From NCBI RefSeq assembly GCF_910594005.1, contig NC_057825.1, positions 49,259,037 through 49,323,036 on the forward strand: 64,000 bases of DNA, read 5' to 3'. Both the position numbers and the translations under genes were made by a program. This document shows positions 23,208-33,892 of the stretch, in pieces; position 1 is the stretch's first letter; each line of letters opens with the position of its first letter. Below the pieces are notes generated by a model. That model was given only the letters and a program-made list of their open reading frames with translations. It made no database searches and had not been told where the DNA came from. Source of the DNA: Cervus elaphus (taxonomy: Eukaryota; Chordata; Mammalia; Artiodactyla; Cervidae).

Positions 23208-25390
23208 GTGCTTCATCCAGCCCAGCATTTTGCGTACAAGTTAAAGAAGCAAGGTAACAATACACGGACTTATACTCCTTTCCCAATTTGGAACCAGTCC
23301 ATTGTTCCATGTCTGGTTCTAACTGTTGCTTCTTGACCTGCATACAGATTTCTCAGGAGGCAGGTAAGGTGGTCTGGCATTCCCAGCTCTTTAAGAATTT
23401 TCCATAATTTGTTGTGATACACACAGTCAAAGACTATAGCATAGTCAATGAAGCAGAAGTAGATGTTTTTCTAGAATTCTCTTGCTTTTTCCACGATCCA
23501 ACAGATGTTGGCAATGTGATCTCTGATTCTTCTGCCTTTTATAAATCCAGTTTGAACATCTGGAAGTTCTCTGTTCACATACTGTTGAAGCCTAGCTTGG
23601 AAAATTTTAAGCATTGCTTTGCTAGTGTGTGAGATGAGTGCAACTGTGAGGTAGTTTGAACATTCTTTGGCATTGCCTTTCTTTGGGATTGGAATGAAAA
23701 CTGACCTTTTCCAGTCCTGTGGCCACTGCTGAGTTTTCTAAATTTGCTGGCATAATGAGTGCAGCACTTTCACATCATCACCCTTTAGGATTTGGAATAA
23801 CTCAACTGGAATTCAGTCACTTCCACTAACTTTGTCTGTAGTAATATTTCCTAAGACCCACTTGACTTCACACTCTAGGATGTCTGGCTCTAGGTGAGAG
23901 ATCACACCACTGTGGTCATCAGGGTCATTAAGATCTTTTAAGTATAGTTCTTCCGTGTATTTTTGCCACCTCTTCTTAATATCTTCTGCTTGTGTTAGGT
24001 CCATACCATTTCTGTTCTTTACTGTGCCCATTTTTGCATGAAGTGTTCCCTCAGTATCTCTGATTTTCTTGAAGAGATCTCTAGTCTTTCCCATTCTGTT
24101 ATTTTCCTCTATTTCTTTGCACTGAGGAAGGCTTTCTTATCTCTCCTTGCTATTCCTTGGAACTCTACATTCAGATGGATATATCTTTCCTTTTGTCCTT
24201 TGCCTTTAGCTTCTCTTCTTTTCTCAGCTATCTGTAAGGCCTCCTCAGACAACCACTCTGCCTTTTTGCATTTCATCTTCCTGGGGATGGTTTTGACCAC
24301 TGCCTCCTGTACAATGTTACAAACCTCTGTCCATAGTTCTTCAGACACTCTATCTATCAGGCCTGATCCCTTGAATCTATTTGTCACTTCCACTGTATAA
24401 TCATAAAGGATTTGATTTAGGTCATACCTGAATATTCTAGTGGTTTTCCCTACTTTCTTCAATTTAAGTCTGAATTTGGCAATAAGGAGTTCATGATCTG
24501 AGCTACAGTCACCTCCTGGTCTTGTTTTTGCTGACTGTATAGAGCTTCTCCATCTTCAGCTGCAAAGAATAGAATCAATCTGATTTCGATATTGACCATC
24601 TGGTGATGTCCATGTGTAGAGTCTTCTCACACACATTCTCAATATGTGTTGTTGGAAGAGGGTGTTTTGCTATGACCAGTGCGTTCTCTTGACAAAACTC
24701 TGTTAGCCTTTACTCTGCTTCATTTTGTACTCCAAGACCATACTTGCCTCTTACTGCAGGTATCTCTTGACTTCCCACTTTTGTATTCTAGTCCTCTATG
24801 ATGAAAGGGGCATCTTTTTTTGGTGTTAGTTCTAAAAGGTCCTTATAGAACCATTCAACTTCAGCTTCTTCAGCATTAGTGGTTAGAGCATAGACTTGGA
24901 TTGCTGTGATATTGAGTGGCTTGCCTTGGAGATGAACCGAGATCATTCTGTCATTTTTGAGATTGCACACAAGTACTGCATTTTGAACTCTTCTGTTGAA
25001 TATGAAGGCTAATCCATTTCTTCTAAGGGATTGTTGCCCACAGTAGTAGATACAGTGGTCATCTGAATTAAATTCGCCCATTCTGGTTCCATTTTAATTC
25101 ACTGATTCCTAAAATGTCAATGTTCACTCTTACCATCTCCTGTTTGACCACTTCCAATTTACCTTGATTCATGGACTTAACTTTCAGTTTCCTATGCAAT
25201 ATTGTTCTTTACAGAATCGAACTTTATTTCCATCCCCAGTCACATCCACAATTGGGTGTTGTTTTCGCTTTGGCTTAACCTCTTCACTCCTGGAGCTATT
25301 TCTCCAGTCTTCTCCAGTAGCATATTGGCCACCTACCGACCTGGGAGTTCATCTTTTAGTGTCATATATTTTATACGTCAATGTGTTAAT
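23208..25390 (-). mobile_element. BovB LINE internal fragment (endonuclease to RT), 3' end missing
   Basis: The longest BovB segment here (about 2.2 kb, antisense). Reading from 25390 down to 23208 gives the 5' region, endonuclease, linker and part of the RT. The last kilobase and the 3' tail found in the other copies are absent. Confidence 0.9.
23813..25081 (-). pseudogene. BovB endonuclease/RT, broken frame
   Basis: Three reverse frames carry successive parts of one protein. 24788-25081 holds the endonuclease segment ('LRRNGLAFIFNRRVQNAV' and 'AEEAEVEWFYKDLLELTP'). 24109-24462 holds the linker ('RYDLNQILYDYTVEVTNRF', 'EWLSEEALQIAEKRREAKG'). 23813-24094 continues with 'EDIKKRWQKYTEELY' and 'LEPDILECEVKW'. 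Between them lie frameshifts and stops, so no functional product is possible. Confidence 0.9.
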
Positions 25391-25484
25391 GTAAATCCAC
25401 ATTAAGGAGAATGCTCTTGTCTCCCAGAAAAGTGACTTTGGAGACATACTGTCTGTCTTCTGAAGGTTGCCTCTGTAAGTTGGG

Positions 25485-25968
25485 GCTTCCCTTGTAGCTC
25501 AGATGATAAAGAATCTGCCTGCAATGCAGGAGACCTGGGTTTGATACCTGGGTTGGGAAGATCCCCTGGAGAAGGAAATAGCTGCTGCTACTGCTGCTAA
25601 GTTGCTTCAGTCGTGTCCGACTCTGTGCGACCCCATAGATGGCAGCCCACCAGGCTCCCCCATCCCTGGGATTCTCTAGGCAAGAATACTGGAGTGGGTT
25701 GCCATTCCCTTCTCCAAGGCATGAAAGTGAAAAGTGAAAGTGAAGTCACTCAGTCGTGTCTGACTCTTAGCGACCCCATGGACTGCAGCCTACCAGGCTC
25801 CTCCGTCCATGGGATTTTCCAGGCAAGAGTACTGGAGTGGGGTGCCCTTGCCTTCTCTGAGGGAATAGCTACCCTCTCCAGTATTCCCACCTGGAGAATT
25901 CCAGACAGAGGTTACAGTGCTTAGGGTTGCAAAGAGCGAGACACAACTGAATGACTAGCACTTTCTGT
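25485..25968 (+). mobile_element. Bov-tA SINE, split by BOV-A2
   Basis: Bases 25485-25583 contain the tRNA head to 'gatcccctggagaaggaaat'. Bases 25864-25968 resume with 'ctccagtattcccacctgg' and end 'cgagacacaactgaatgac'. A BOV-A2 separates the halves. Confidence 0.92.
25581..25863 (-). mobile_element. BOV-A2 dimeric SINE
   Basis: Two BovA monomers in tandem without a tRNA head, joined by 'gaaagtgaaaagtgaaagtg', preceded by a gct-rich stretch (gctgctgctactgctgct). This is the recognised BOV-A2 structure. The short duplication aatagct at 25577-25583 and 25864-25870 marks its insertion into the Bov-tA. The copy is close to consensus, implying it is young. Confidence 0.94.
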
Positions 25969-27328
25969 AGGTGGAACTGGAAAGACTCTAAAGTGTGACT
26001 GACTCCATATACATTTTACAGCTAACTACCATTTTTTGGCAGTCTTATTCTTAATGATTTTATCTTTCTTTTTTTAGCTAGTCTTTGTGCTTAAATGTCC
26101 TTACAGAGTCCTTCTTTAATTCTCTGTATCTAATTAGTTAGCAATCAAAAGAAAGCTGAATATGATGGTTCCCATTTCTATAGTAACCACGTCTGAAGTA
26201 ATGGTTCTACTTCATTCATCATCTTAGTTCATTTTCTTAATACTTTTTTTTCCTTCTGGTATTATTATCTTTCCTAATAAACTGACTAGACATTGATTGT
26301 GACTTGCCAAATCACTTTGCTTGCTCTGTAATTTGGAGTAAAGAGCAGAGACTAAAGCATTTAGAACTTTTCTGTCGACTAGCTTTCTTGATAACTTCCA
26401 ATAAAAGGTTTAGTTTCCTAAGCAGGATAGACACCTCAGTGCAAATAAACTACAACACCCACATTCCTGTGAATCTGATAAAAATAATGCAGAGGTGTAG
26501 ATGACTAGCTAAAGAGAATATGAAACAGTTGCATTCATTTCCCTCCCAGACTTCTCACTGGCAGAAAATATTCAGAAGTCAATAGGAGATAAGGTATTTA
26601 AAAGATATTAAAAGCTTTGTTAGCAGATTGAATTGCTCTAGATGTAGCACTAAAAGAAGTTTGGCAATTGAAATATGTATCCAAACTATGATACCTAGAA
26701 AAGGAGTGATAATGCAAATCTAGTTTCTATTCTGGAAATTTTCGCAGGTTAACCAAATGTTGAGACTGAGTCATTCAGGCTCTTCGGATCAAATTTACCA
26801 CATTGTTTTTATAAGATGAAATCGGAAATAGCAAGAATCTTCATTTAAAGCCTATGGAAAATGACACATAAATCATGCATTTTGATGGTCCACCATTAAT
26901 TAACTACTATTTCATCTCTGTCCTCACTTTTGAGCTCACTTGGGTACTGGTTTTCCTGACTGAAAGCTCAAAGGCAGTTCCACCGTTTATTCTATTTTCT
27001 TTCCTCCCTGAATCTAGGTACTCTAACCAGCACTATATTTGTCAATCTGTGAAAGCACAACCTCCAGTGGGTTGAAAATTTTGAGCTACTTACAAGTCTG
27101 CTCTTCCTCCTTTATTCACATCCTTTTTGTTTTTTTTCCCTTGCAGGAAATAAATAGCTATTAATTTATATGCTAATCCATATAATTCCACATTTTCCTT
27201 AAGATGACGCTATGTGAGATGTATTCATGATTTAATATACAAAGGATATTTTAAAATTATGAGATAATAATACACTATTTCTGGACAGTTATGCAGAGCA
27301 ATTTTACAATTGTTCTTTTGTATTTAAG
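25969..27328. other. Repeat-poor intron flank upstream of the exon
   Basis: About 1.36 kb just before the exon without any repeat I recognise. It ends in a pyrimidine-containing tract and the AG acceptor. Confidence 0.55.
27311..27328 (+). promoter_or_regulatory. CTNNA2: 3' splice site (acceptor) of CTNNA2 exon
   Basis: The tract tgttcttttgtatttaag ends in AG at 27327-27328, directly followed by the first codon, GTG (Val). It is T-rich but interrupted, a moderate acceptor by eye. Confidence 0.9.
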
Positions 27329-27524
27329 GTGACAACACTTGTCAACACAAGCAACAAAGGCCCATCTGGTAAAAAGAAAGGAAGGTCAAAGAAAGCCCAT
27401 GTACTGGCCGCATCTGTAGAGCAAGCCACTCAGAACTTTCTGGAAAAAGGTGAACAGATTGCTAAGGAGAGTCAAGATCTCAAAGAAGAACTGGTTGCTG
27501 CTGTTGAGGATGTCCGCAAACAAG
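27329..27524 (+). CDS. CTNNA2: Internal coding exon of alpha-N-catenin (CTNNA2)
   Basis: This 196-bp exon encodes 65 complete codons plus the first base of a Gly codon, so it enters in phase 0 and leaves in phase 1. The peptide begins VTTLV and contains 'NTSNKGPSGKKKGRSKKAH' followed by a helical stretch ending 'ELVAAVEDVRKQ'. Alpha-catenins link the cadherin/beta-catenin complex to actin; this N-terminal vinculin-homology segment contributes to beta-catenin binding and dimerisation. CTNNA2 is the neuronal paralogue. As recalled, CTNNA1 has NTNSKGPSNKKRG, ENFLEKGDK and ESQFLK here, whereas this sequence has NTSNKGPSGKKKG, QNFLEKGEQ and ESQDLK, which favours CTNNA2. The frame is intact, with no stop until beyond the donor. 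By homology the residues lie roughly at 35-100 of the protein. The start at 27329 is set by the splice site, not by an initiation codon. Identity as an alpha-catenin exon is very secure; the paralogue call is strong. Confidence 0.97.
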
Positions 27525-27530
27525 GTAGGA
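27521..27530 (+). promoter_or_regulatory. CTNNA2: 5' splice site (donor) of CTNNA2 exon
   Basis: The sequence caag|gtagga has GT at 27525-27526 and an A+G-rich +3 to +6, a canonical GT donor. Read-through would continue only 10 codons before a stop at 27554-27556. Confidence 0.93.
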
Positions 27531-27590
27531 AGAACGATATTATTTCAGAGGGATGAATATGATGTTTAAACAGTGGATTTTTTTCTAGAA

Positions 27591-27637
27591 AAATAAGACT
27601 ACTCTTAAATAAGACTACTCAAAAGAGTAGTCTTATT
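27591..27637. repeat. Direct repeat plus perfect 13-bp hairpin
   Basis: The 14-mer aaataagactactc occurs at 27591-27604 and 27607-27620. Its inverse gagtagtcttatt follows at 27625-27637 across a 4-base A loop. The last two arms form a perfect 13-bp stem, and the first arm could pair instead with a 20-base loop. It lies 66 bp beyond the exon end. Confidence 0.97.
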
Positions 27638-28044
27638 ATTTTTTTTTCGCCTCTATATGCACTTCTCATTTTTAATTTTGCTGGAATTAGGTGTACAGGC
27701 AGGTAGAAATTTCTTTGTTGTGGCAGTTTAACACAGCTACAGACACTCCATGTCTGCTGTTGCTCTTCAGATTGTTTTCATCTGGTTGATGAAACCAGAC
27801 TCTCATGTCAAACTTAGGTGTTGGGGAGGATACGATGAGAATCCTTTGTATTTATAAAGTCACTGAAAATTCAAGATTTGATAGATGAAGGGAGGAGAAT
27901 ACAGTGTAAGAAAATTAATATTGCTTTTGTATGATTCCCAAATTTCTATTTTCAGTTCATGACTTTTCTCAAAAATCTATCTGGTTAACTAGCTACCAAT
28001 TGATCAATTATATAGCTAGGAAGCTATCAATAATATTATTTATT
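27638..28044. other. Intronic DNA, nothing recognised
   Basis: A T run follows the hairpin at 27639-27648. No repeat family recognised. Confidence 0.5.
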
Positions 28045-29060
28045 TAGTATATTAAAATTTTTTAATTGTAGTAAAATACACATAAAATATATTATTATAA
28101 CCATTTTAAGTGTATAGTTTGGTCATATAAAGTATAATGATATGGTTGAGTCACTAATCTCCATAACTTTTTCACCTTGCAAAACTGAAATTCTATGCCT
28201 ATTAAACAACCTCCAAGTTTGCCTTTCCCCAAACCACTGGCAATCACTATGTGAGTTTCTTTTTTGAAGAGTTTTACTACTCTAGATGCATGCAAGTAGC
28301 ATCATAGCATTTGTCTTATTGTGATTGGTTTATTTCACTTAGCATAAGGTCCTTGAGGTTTATGCATATTGTGGCATATGTCAAAATGCCTTTCCTTTTT
28401 AGGGCTGAATATTATTTTATTGTATATTTATACTGTGTTTCATTTATCCATTCATCTGTTGGTGGACATTTGTGTGCCTTTAACCTTTTGGCCATTGTGA
28501 ATAATCCAGCTATGAGCATGGGTATACAAATATCTCTTTATCACCCTGCTTCCAATTCTTTTGGATTTACATCCAGAGGTGATATTGCTAGATCATATAG
28601 TAGTTATATTTTTAATTCTTTGAGTAACTTCTCTACTGTTTTCCATAGCAGCCTTGCCATTTTATACTTCTACTAATAGTGCAGAAGGGTTCCAGTTTCT
28701 CTATATCCTTGGCAACACTTGTGATTTTCTGTGTTTTTTTTTTTTTAATTTTATAGTAGTAATCACAGTGAATGTCAGATGATATCTCATTGTGATTTTG
28801 ATTTCCTTTTTTCTAATGATTGACTATATTGAGCATTATTTCGTGTGCTTGTTGGCTATATTTATATCTTCCTTGAAGAAATGTTTATTTAAGCCCATTG
28901 CCTTGTTGTTATAGAGTTATAAGAGTAGACCCTTTATCAGATATTGTTTTGCAAATATTTTCTCCCTTCCTGTGGGCTACCTTTTGACTCTATTGACTGT
29001 ATCCTTTGATACACAGACATTTTAAATTTTGATGTGGTCTTGTTCAGCAGCTTTAGTGGA
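28045..29060 (-). mobile_element. Old mammalian L1 (L1M-type) 3' part
   Basis: Antisense: 'ttatccattcatctgttggt', 'ggccattgtgaataatccag', 'ggatttacatccagaggtg', 'aattttgatgtggtcttg'. It is strongly diverged and non-coding. Confidence 0.85.
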
Positions 29061-29145
29061 AAATTCTAGGACACCATGAAATTAGAACAAACACCTACAT
29101 CCCCCTCATCTCTGTCCTCTGTTTTCTGTCTAATAAATGCCACAT

Positions 29146-29715
29146 TTGTTGTTATTCAGTCTCCCAGTCCTATCTGACTCTTTGCGACACCATGGACTGC
29201 AACATACCAGGCCTGCTTGTCCTTCATCATCTCCTGAAGTTTGCCCAAGTTCATGTCCATTGCATCAGTGATGCCATCTAGCCATCTCATCCTCTGATGC
29301 CCTCTTCTCCTTCTGACCTCAATCTTTCCTGGCATCGGGAACTTTTCCAATGAGTCAGCAGTTTGCATCAGATGACCAAAATACTGAAGCTTTGGCTTCA
29401 ATATCAGTCCTTCCAAGGAGTATTCAGGGTTCATTTCCCTTAAGATTGACTGATTTGATCTCCTTGTTGTCCAAGGAACTTTCGGGAGTCTTCTCCAGCA
29501 CCACAGTTCCAAGGCATCAATTCTTTGGTGCTCTGCCTTCTTTATCGTCCAGCTCTCACAGCCGTGCGTGACCACTGGGAAAACCATAGCCTTGACTATG
29601 TGGACCTTTGTCGTCAGAGTAAAGTCTATGCTTTTCAATACACTGCCTAGGTTTGTCATCACTTTCCTGCCAAGAAGCAATCATCATCTGATTTCATGGT
29701 AGTCATCATCTTCAG
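29146..29715 (-). mobile_element. BovB LINE, 5'-truncated
   Basis: Antisense copy with tail 'ttgttgttattcagtctccc'. The reverse frame 29156-29680 (174 codons) keeps the C-terminal BovB protein with 'HGCESWTIKKAEHQRIDALE' but lacks the RT catalytic part. Confidence 0.93.
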
Positions 29716-29859
29716 TGATGCCACATATATGTATTCAGTTGCAGAAATCTTGGTATCATGCTTACTACTTCCGTTTCCTTCCAAATACAATCTACCACGA
29801 AGACCCATAGATTTTTTAACTCCTAGGTACCTCTTAAATTGACCAACTTCTATTTTAGT

Positions 29860-30220
29860 TATTCAGAAGCACCATGTTTTACCTTCTCCAGGGTCTTTAT
29901 ACATTCTTTCTTCTCTCTCATAGTTAAGAAAGACTCATTCTGCACATCCCAGCTCAAAGAATACCTTCCCAGGGAATCCGTCCCTGACACTCCTGTGATA
30001 CTCTTTCATGGATATTTCCTTGTCACTTTCCACTGGATAATATAATTTTTGTGAGGTGGCTTAATTGATAGCTTTGTTCTCTGCCACACTGGAAATTAAT
30101 GAAGGTAGAGAACACCCTGTGTCTCTTTTGCAACCATTGATTTGCAATGCTTGGCATTTGTAAGACTTTAAGAAGTATTTGTTGATGAAATGAAGGAATA
30201 GATGATTGAATGTTCTATCA
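29860..30220 (+). mobile_element. L2 LINE 3' part
   Basis: Clear L2 order: 'caaagaataccttcccaggg', 'ggtagagaacaccctgtgtc', 'aatgcttggcatttgtaaga', 'gaagtatttgttgatgaaat'. Confidence 0.72.
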
Positions 30221-31507
30221 CCTTTCTACTTGCAAACCAGCCACTTTTTCAATTTGCAGATGGATATTTGGTCCCTGGAAATACCAAACATCTTTCCATA
30301 CCAAGAATCACCCTTCTTCATACTGCCATGTGCTTCCTATTCTGTTCTTAAATCTAAATGTTAATTCTATTTACATAACACTCATATAAATTGTTTCTTT
30401 AATTCAAAGTGTTAAATTTTACATATTTCATCTAATGTGGATGGAATATATTTATATATGTGTTTTAGCAACATAATAGCTTCCAAGTTTCTAAGTGCTA
30501 TTGAAAACTGGTATTCCTTCTGAATTGCAGATGGACACTTGTGTTCATGCATCTGTAGCCTCGATACTTTCTTTTTCTTTTTTTAGGTTGACTGGGAGAT
30601 AATAAATTTCACACATTTAAAGTGTGATAAGTTTTGATAAATTTGATAAGTTTTGACAGATGTGTACCACCGTCAATATAGTGAACTTCTCCTACTACAG
30701 AGGGTTTTTATTAACTGGCCTCTAGGCTATTTTCTCAAAGATTTATCTGTCATCAGACAAGTTACATTTTCCTATTTAGTTCCCTTAACCATCCTTAACT
30801 TTCCCTTATATTATGCTTAGAAGTTGGTTTTCACACCTTCTGTAGAAATTAATATTTTAGATTTCTCAAAGCTTGTATGAAATGCTGTTTTGGGAGCATA
30901 ATATAATAACCAGCATAGTTTTTGGTCAGAATGTCCTAGGAATATTAGAGTGAGAAATTATAAAGTTAATTTAGGACAGCTTATCACTGTTGTTATTATA
31001 GAGAATATTTTAAATTTCCATTATACTAGTGATTTCCCTTACTGAGAAATTATGAATAAGGAATGATACTTATGTATCAAGCCCAGATGCTACATGTCCT
31101 TTTCGAAACAAGGTCAAATTCAAGGAAATGTTATATTTGCAAAATAAATTTTCCTGGAAAAATACTTTAAAATTATTTTTTCTGTTTCTCCTATCTTCAG
31201 GTACTCTCAAATACACTTCACCTGTCTGTCATGTGTATACTTTTCGTCTCTGACGGCAGAGTCCTTGGGCTCTCCTTTCAGTTCTGTGCCCACAGGCTCT
31301 CTTTTCTGCTTTCTGTTCCAACTTGGTTCTTTATTGTGTAACCCCATAGACTGCCTGGTTTTGCACAGATTTTCTGATTGACTATTACCTAGATTTTATT
31401 TACAAGTGAGAGGCTGAGTTGACTTTGAGAGAAAGGTGGAGAGCAGGGAGGATGGGGGAGCAAGTGAGGACTAGGGTAGGAATATTTAGTCACTGAAACT
31501 TTGAAAC
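30221..31507. other. Intronic DNA, one possible L1M scrap
   Basis: Bases 30590-30700 ('cacacatttaaagtgtgata', 'aagttttgacagatgtgta') resemble the tail region of an old L1. The rest is unrecognised and has no exon-like frame. Confidence 0.45.
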
Positions 31508-31645
31508 TTAGGTATCTTCTCTTGGAGAAAGAAATGGAACTCTCTCCAGTATTCTTGCCTGGGAAATCCCATGAACAGAGGAGCCTGGCAGACTACAGCC
31601 CATGGGGTCTCAAAAGATTTGGACACAGTGACTAAACATCAACAA
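31508..31645 (+). mobile_element. Bov-tA SINE, 5'-truncated
   Basis: Forward fragment 'ctctccagtattcttgcctg' through 'acagtgactaaacatcaac'; the tRNA head is absent. Confidence 0.87.
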
Positions 31646-32147
31646 CAAATAGCCTTTCCTCCCAGCATAGAAATCTCTTTCTAAATTCAGAAATTGTGAA
31701 AACACTTTCTTTCTTTAATGTAGCTCTAGCATCCACACATGCTTACTTATTAAATGATATATGCTTTAGGAATTGAATCTATTGTGTATAATCTTTTTCT
31801 ATTGAATTGTTTTTGCTTCTTTAAATCAAATGGTGAAAAGCATTGTCACTTTTAAAAAATATTTTCAGCCTGAGTTAAATGCCTGAAGTTTTAGTATAGT
31901 ACATCTTCATTTTCATATGTTTTAATATAGAATCATTTACTGTTATTCTTTCAAAGTTTCACAACACTCATGATTATAATTACTGTAATCTGGGAAGATT
32001 ATATATGAAATTATCCATTTAACTATGTCATTATTGTATCTCATATAGTTAAATTTAGTGTTGAATTTTGTAATCACTAAAAATATGTATCTTTTAATCC
32101 TAAACTACATGTCAGATTTTTTTTAGGTGTTCAGTACGAGTGGTGAT
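31646..32147. other. Intronic DNA, nothing recognised
   Basis: No repeat or exon recognised. Confidence 0.5.
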
Positions 32148-32158
32148 AATATTTTTGT

Positions 32159-32266
32159 GTGCTGAGTCACTCAGTCATGTCTGACTCTTTGTGACCCCAT
32201 GAACTATAGCCTGCCAAGCTCCTTTGCCCATGCAATTCTCCAAGCAAGAATACTGGACTGGTAGAC
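32159..32266 (-). mobile_element. Bov-tA SINE, 5'-truncated at insertion
   Basis: Reverse copy with only the 3' ~105 bp, yet flanked by a perfect 11-bp duplication aatatttttgt (32148-32158 and 32267-32277). The truncation therefore happened during integration. Confidence 0.92.
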
Positions 32267-32277
32267 AATATTTTTGT

Positions 32278-32649
32278 CCTAGAATATTTCAGTAGAAGAT
32301 TTTCCTATATTCTAAATTATAGACTGCAAAAGAAGAATATGAGCAGCATTTCTATTAAAAATAAGTAATGAAGATAAATTACTTAAATATATATAAAAAA
32401 GAGAAATCATAGTCAAAGCCTAGAATACTGATATTTTAGACTTGGATAAAAATGGGATATTTTAGACTTGGGTAAATATGGTTGGTCAAGGGTGTGTGTG
32501 TGTGTGTGTGTGCATGTGTGTCTGTTTATCATAGATATAGTATTACATATATGTATATTATCTTCCTAATTCAAGTTTAAACTTCATCGGGATATATATA
32601 TTTCTTTCTGTTCTTAAAGGACCGGGCATGATGCTCCAGCACATGGCAA
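32278..32649. other. Intronic DNA with (GT)n
   Basis: A GT run at about 32491-32512 extends into gtgcatgtgtgtc. The rest is unrecognised. Confidence 0.6.
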
Positions 32650-32920
32650 GTTATATTCAAAGAGATTTTTATGTGAAGTTAGCAGAGCATCAGATGTTTG
32701 ATTAATATATCTGATTTCCAGTGTTATTTTGGCCATTGACTACACAATTTAAGCTAAATCACCAAACCTGTTTCAGTCTTATTGTCTCCAATTTTCAAAA
32801 AGAGGTAATAATCATTGTTTTGGCCTTATTGGGTTGTTTTACATAATGGAGACACAAAAGATTTTTGAAAAATTAAATTTTACATAAATGTCAGACAAAA
32901 TTTATTCTTTATGATTTATT
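32650..32920 (+). mobile_element. MIR SINE, diverged
   Basis: MIR core order is visible: 'ttaagctaaatcaccaaacc', 'ttgtctccaattttcaaaaa', 'gaggtaataatcattg', 'ttgggttgttttac'. Confidence 0.6.
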
Positions 32921-33286
32921 AAATCAATCTGTACTCCTTAAGACAATAGCTGGCTTTCCTATTAATAAACAATGCTAGACCAAGGATCTTAGAGAATTGA
33001 ATCAGTGTCTTGCAGTCTCTCTGAAAAGGACTGCGTGACTCACTGTGGCTTAGAGTTGGTAGTCATTGTAAGTGGTCTTAGCAAACCATGATTGGATAGT
33101 TGTATAACCCATGTATTATACATAGAGAAGCTCTTACTAAGGATTGTGGAGGCAGTTATCTCAATGAGGTCTTCATATGGAAGCTCTGGCCAGCTTTGGG
33201 ACAGAGAATGTCAAAACATTTTTAATGTTTACCACCATGCTCTCCCTCAACTGAAAACTCTAGGTTTTAAGCTATGGGCTAATCTT
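32921..33286. other. Intronic DNA, nothing recognised
   Basis: No repeat or exon recognised. Confidence 0.5.
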
Positions 33287-33410
33287 GTGTAGTCACTGAG
33301 TTGTGTCAGACTTCTTTGCAACCCCATGGACTATAGCCCGCCAGGGTCCTCTGTCAATGCGATTCCCCGGGCTAGAATGCTAGAGTGGGTTGCCATTTCC
33401 TTCACCAGGA
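33287..33410 (-). mobile_element. Bov-tA SINE, 5'-truncated
   Basis: Reverse copy 'agtcactgagttgtgtcaga' to 'ttgccatttccttcaccagg'. A weak 6-bp match, taatct, is found on both sides. Confidence 0.87.
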
Positions 33411-33419
33411 GGTGTTAAT

Positions 33420-33600
33420 CTCAGGGTTCTCATTTTTTAGTGAATATTAGAATTGCTTGGAAAGATTTTGAACTTCCTGATGTCCAGGCCTCAGACCTTA
33501 TCGTTTAAGTCAGGAACTCTTGGGGGGAACCCAAATCTTGAGATTTTTAAAGCTCCCCAGATGATTTCATTGTGCAACCAATTTGAAAAGACATGGAATA
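33420..33600 (+). mobile_element. MER5-type hAT transposon fossil
   Basis: Diverged but ordered: 'cagggttctcattt', 'attagaattgcttgg', 'gtccaggcctcagacc', 'gtcaggaactcttgggggg', 'gctccccagatgatttcat'. Confidence 0.72.
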
Positions 33601-33892
33601 ATATTCTTCTTGCTGATCAACCCCACCTGATGACTCATTAGTGTATGTTAGCAATTGTTTCCCTTTAGGGAGCTGATGGCAGTCAGTCATTTTACAAGAT
33701 TTATGAGCTTGTAGCTTACATAAAGTTAGATAGGGGAAACTGATATAGCATTCTGATATGGCATTCAATACTTAGATGTCACGGATCAATGTAACTCTAT
33801 ACCAAAAGATGTTTTACCTAGTCTGGCATTCTGTAGGCACTCAGGGAATATGTGTTGAGTATGTACTAGAGAGCTAAATCTATAAGACAGTC

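Noticed and set aside
27329..27524. Processed CTNNA pseudogene
   Set aside because: Only one exon is present, with intact splice sites and unrelated intronic flanks; a processed copy would carry joined exons and a poly-A tract.
27329..27556. GTG-initiated 75-residue protein
   Set aside because: The GTG is the first codon after a splice acceptor, and the last ten codons are intron read-through.
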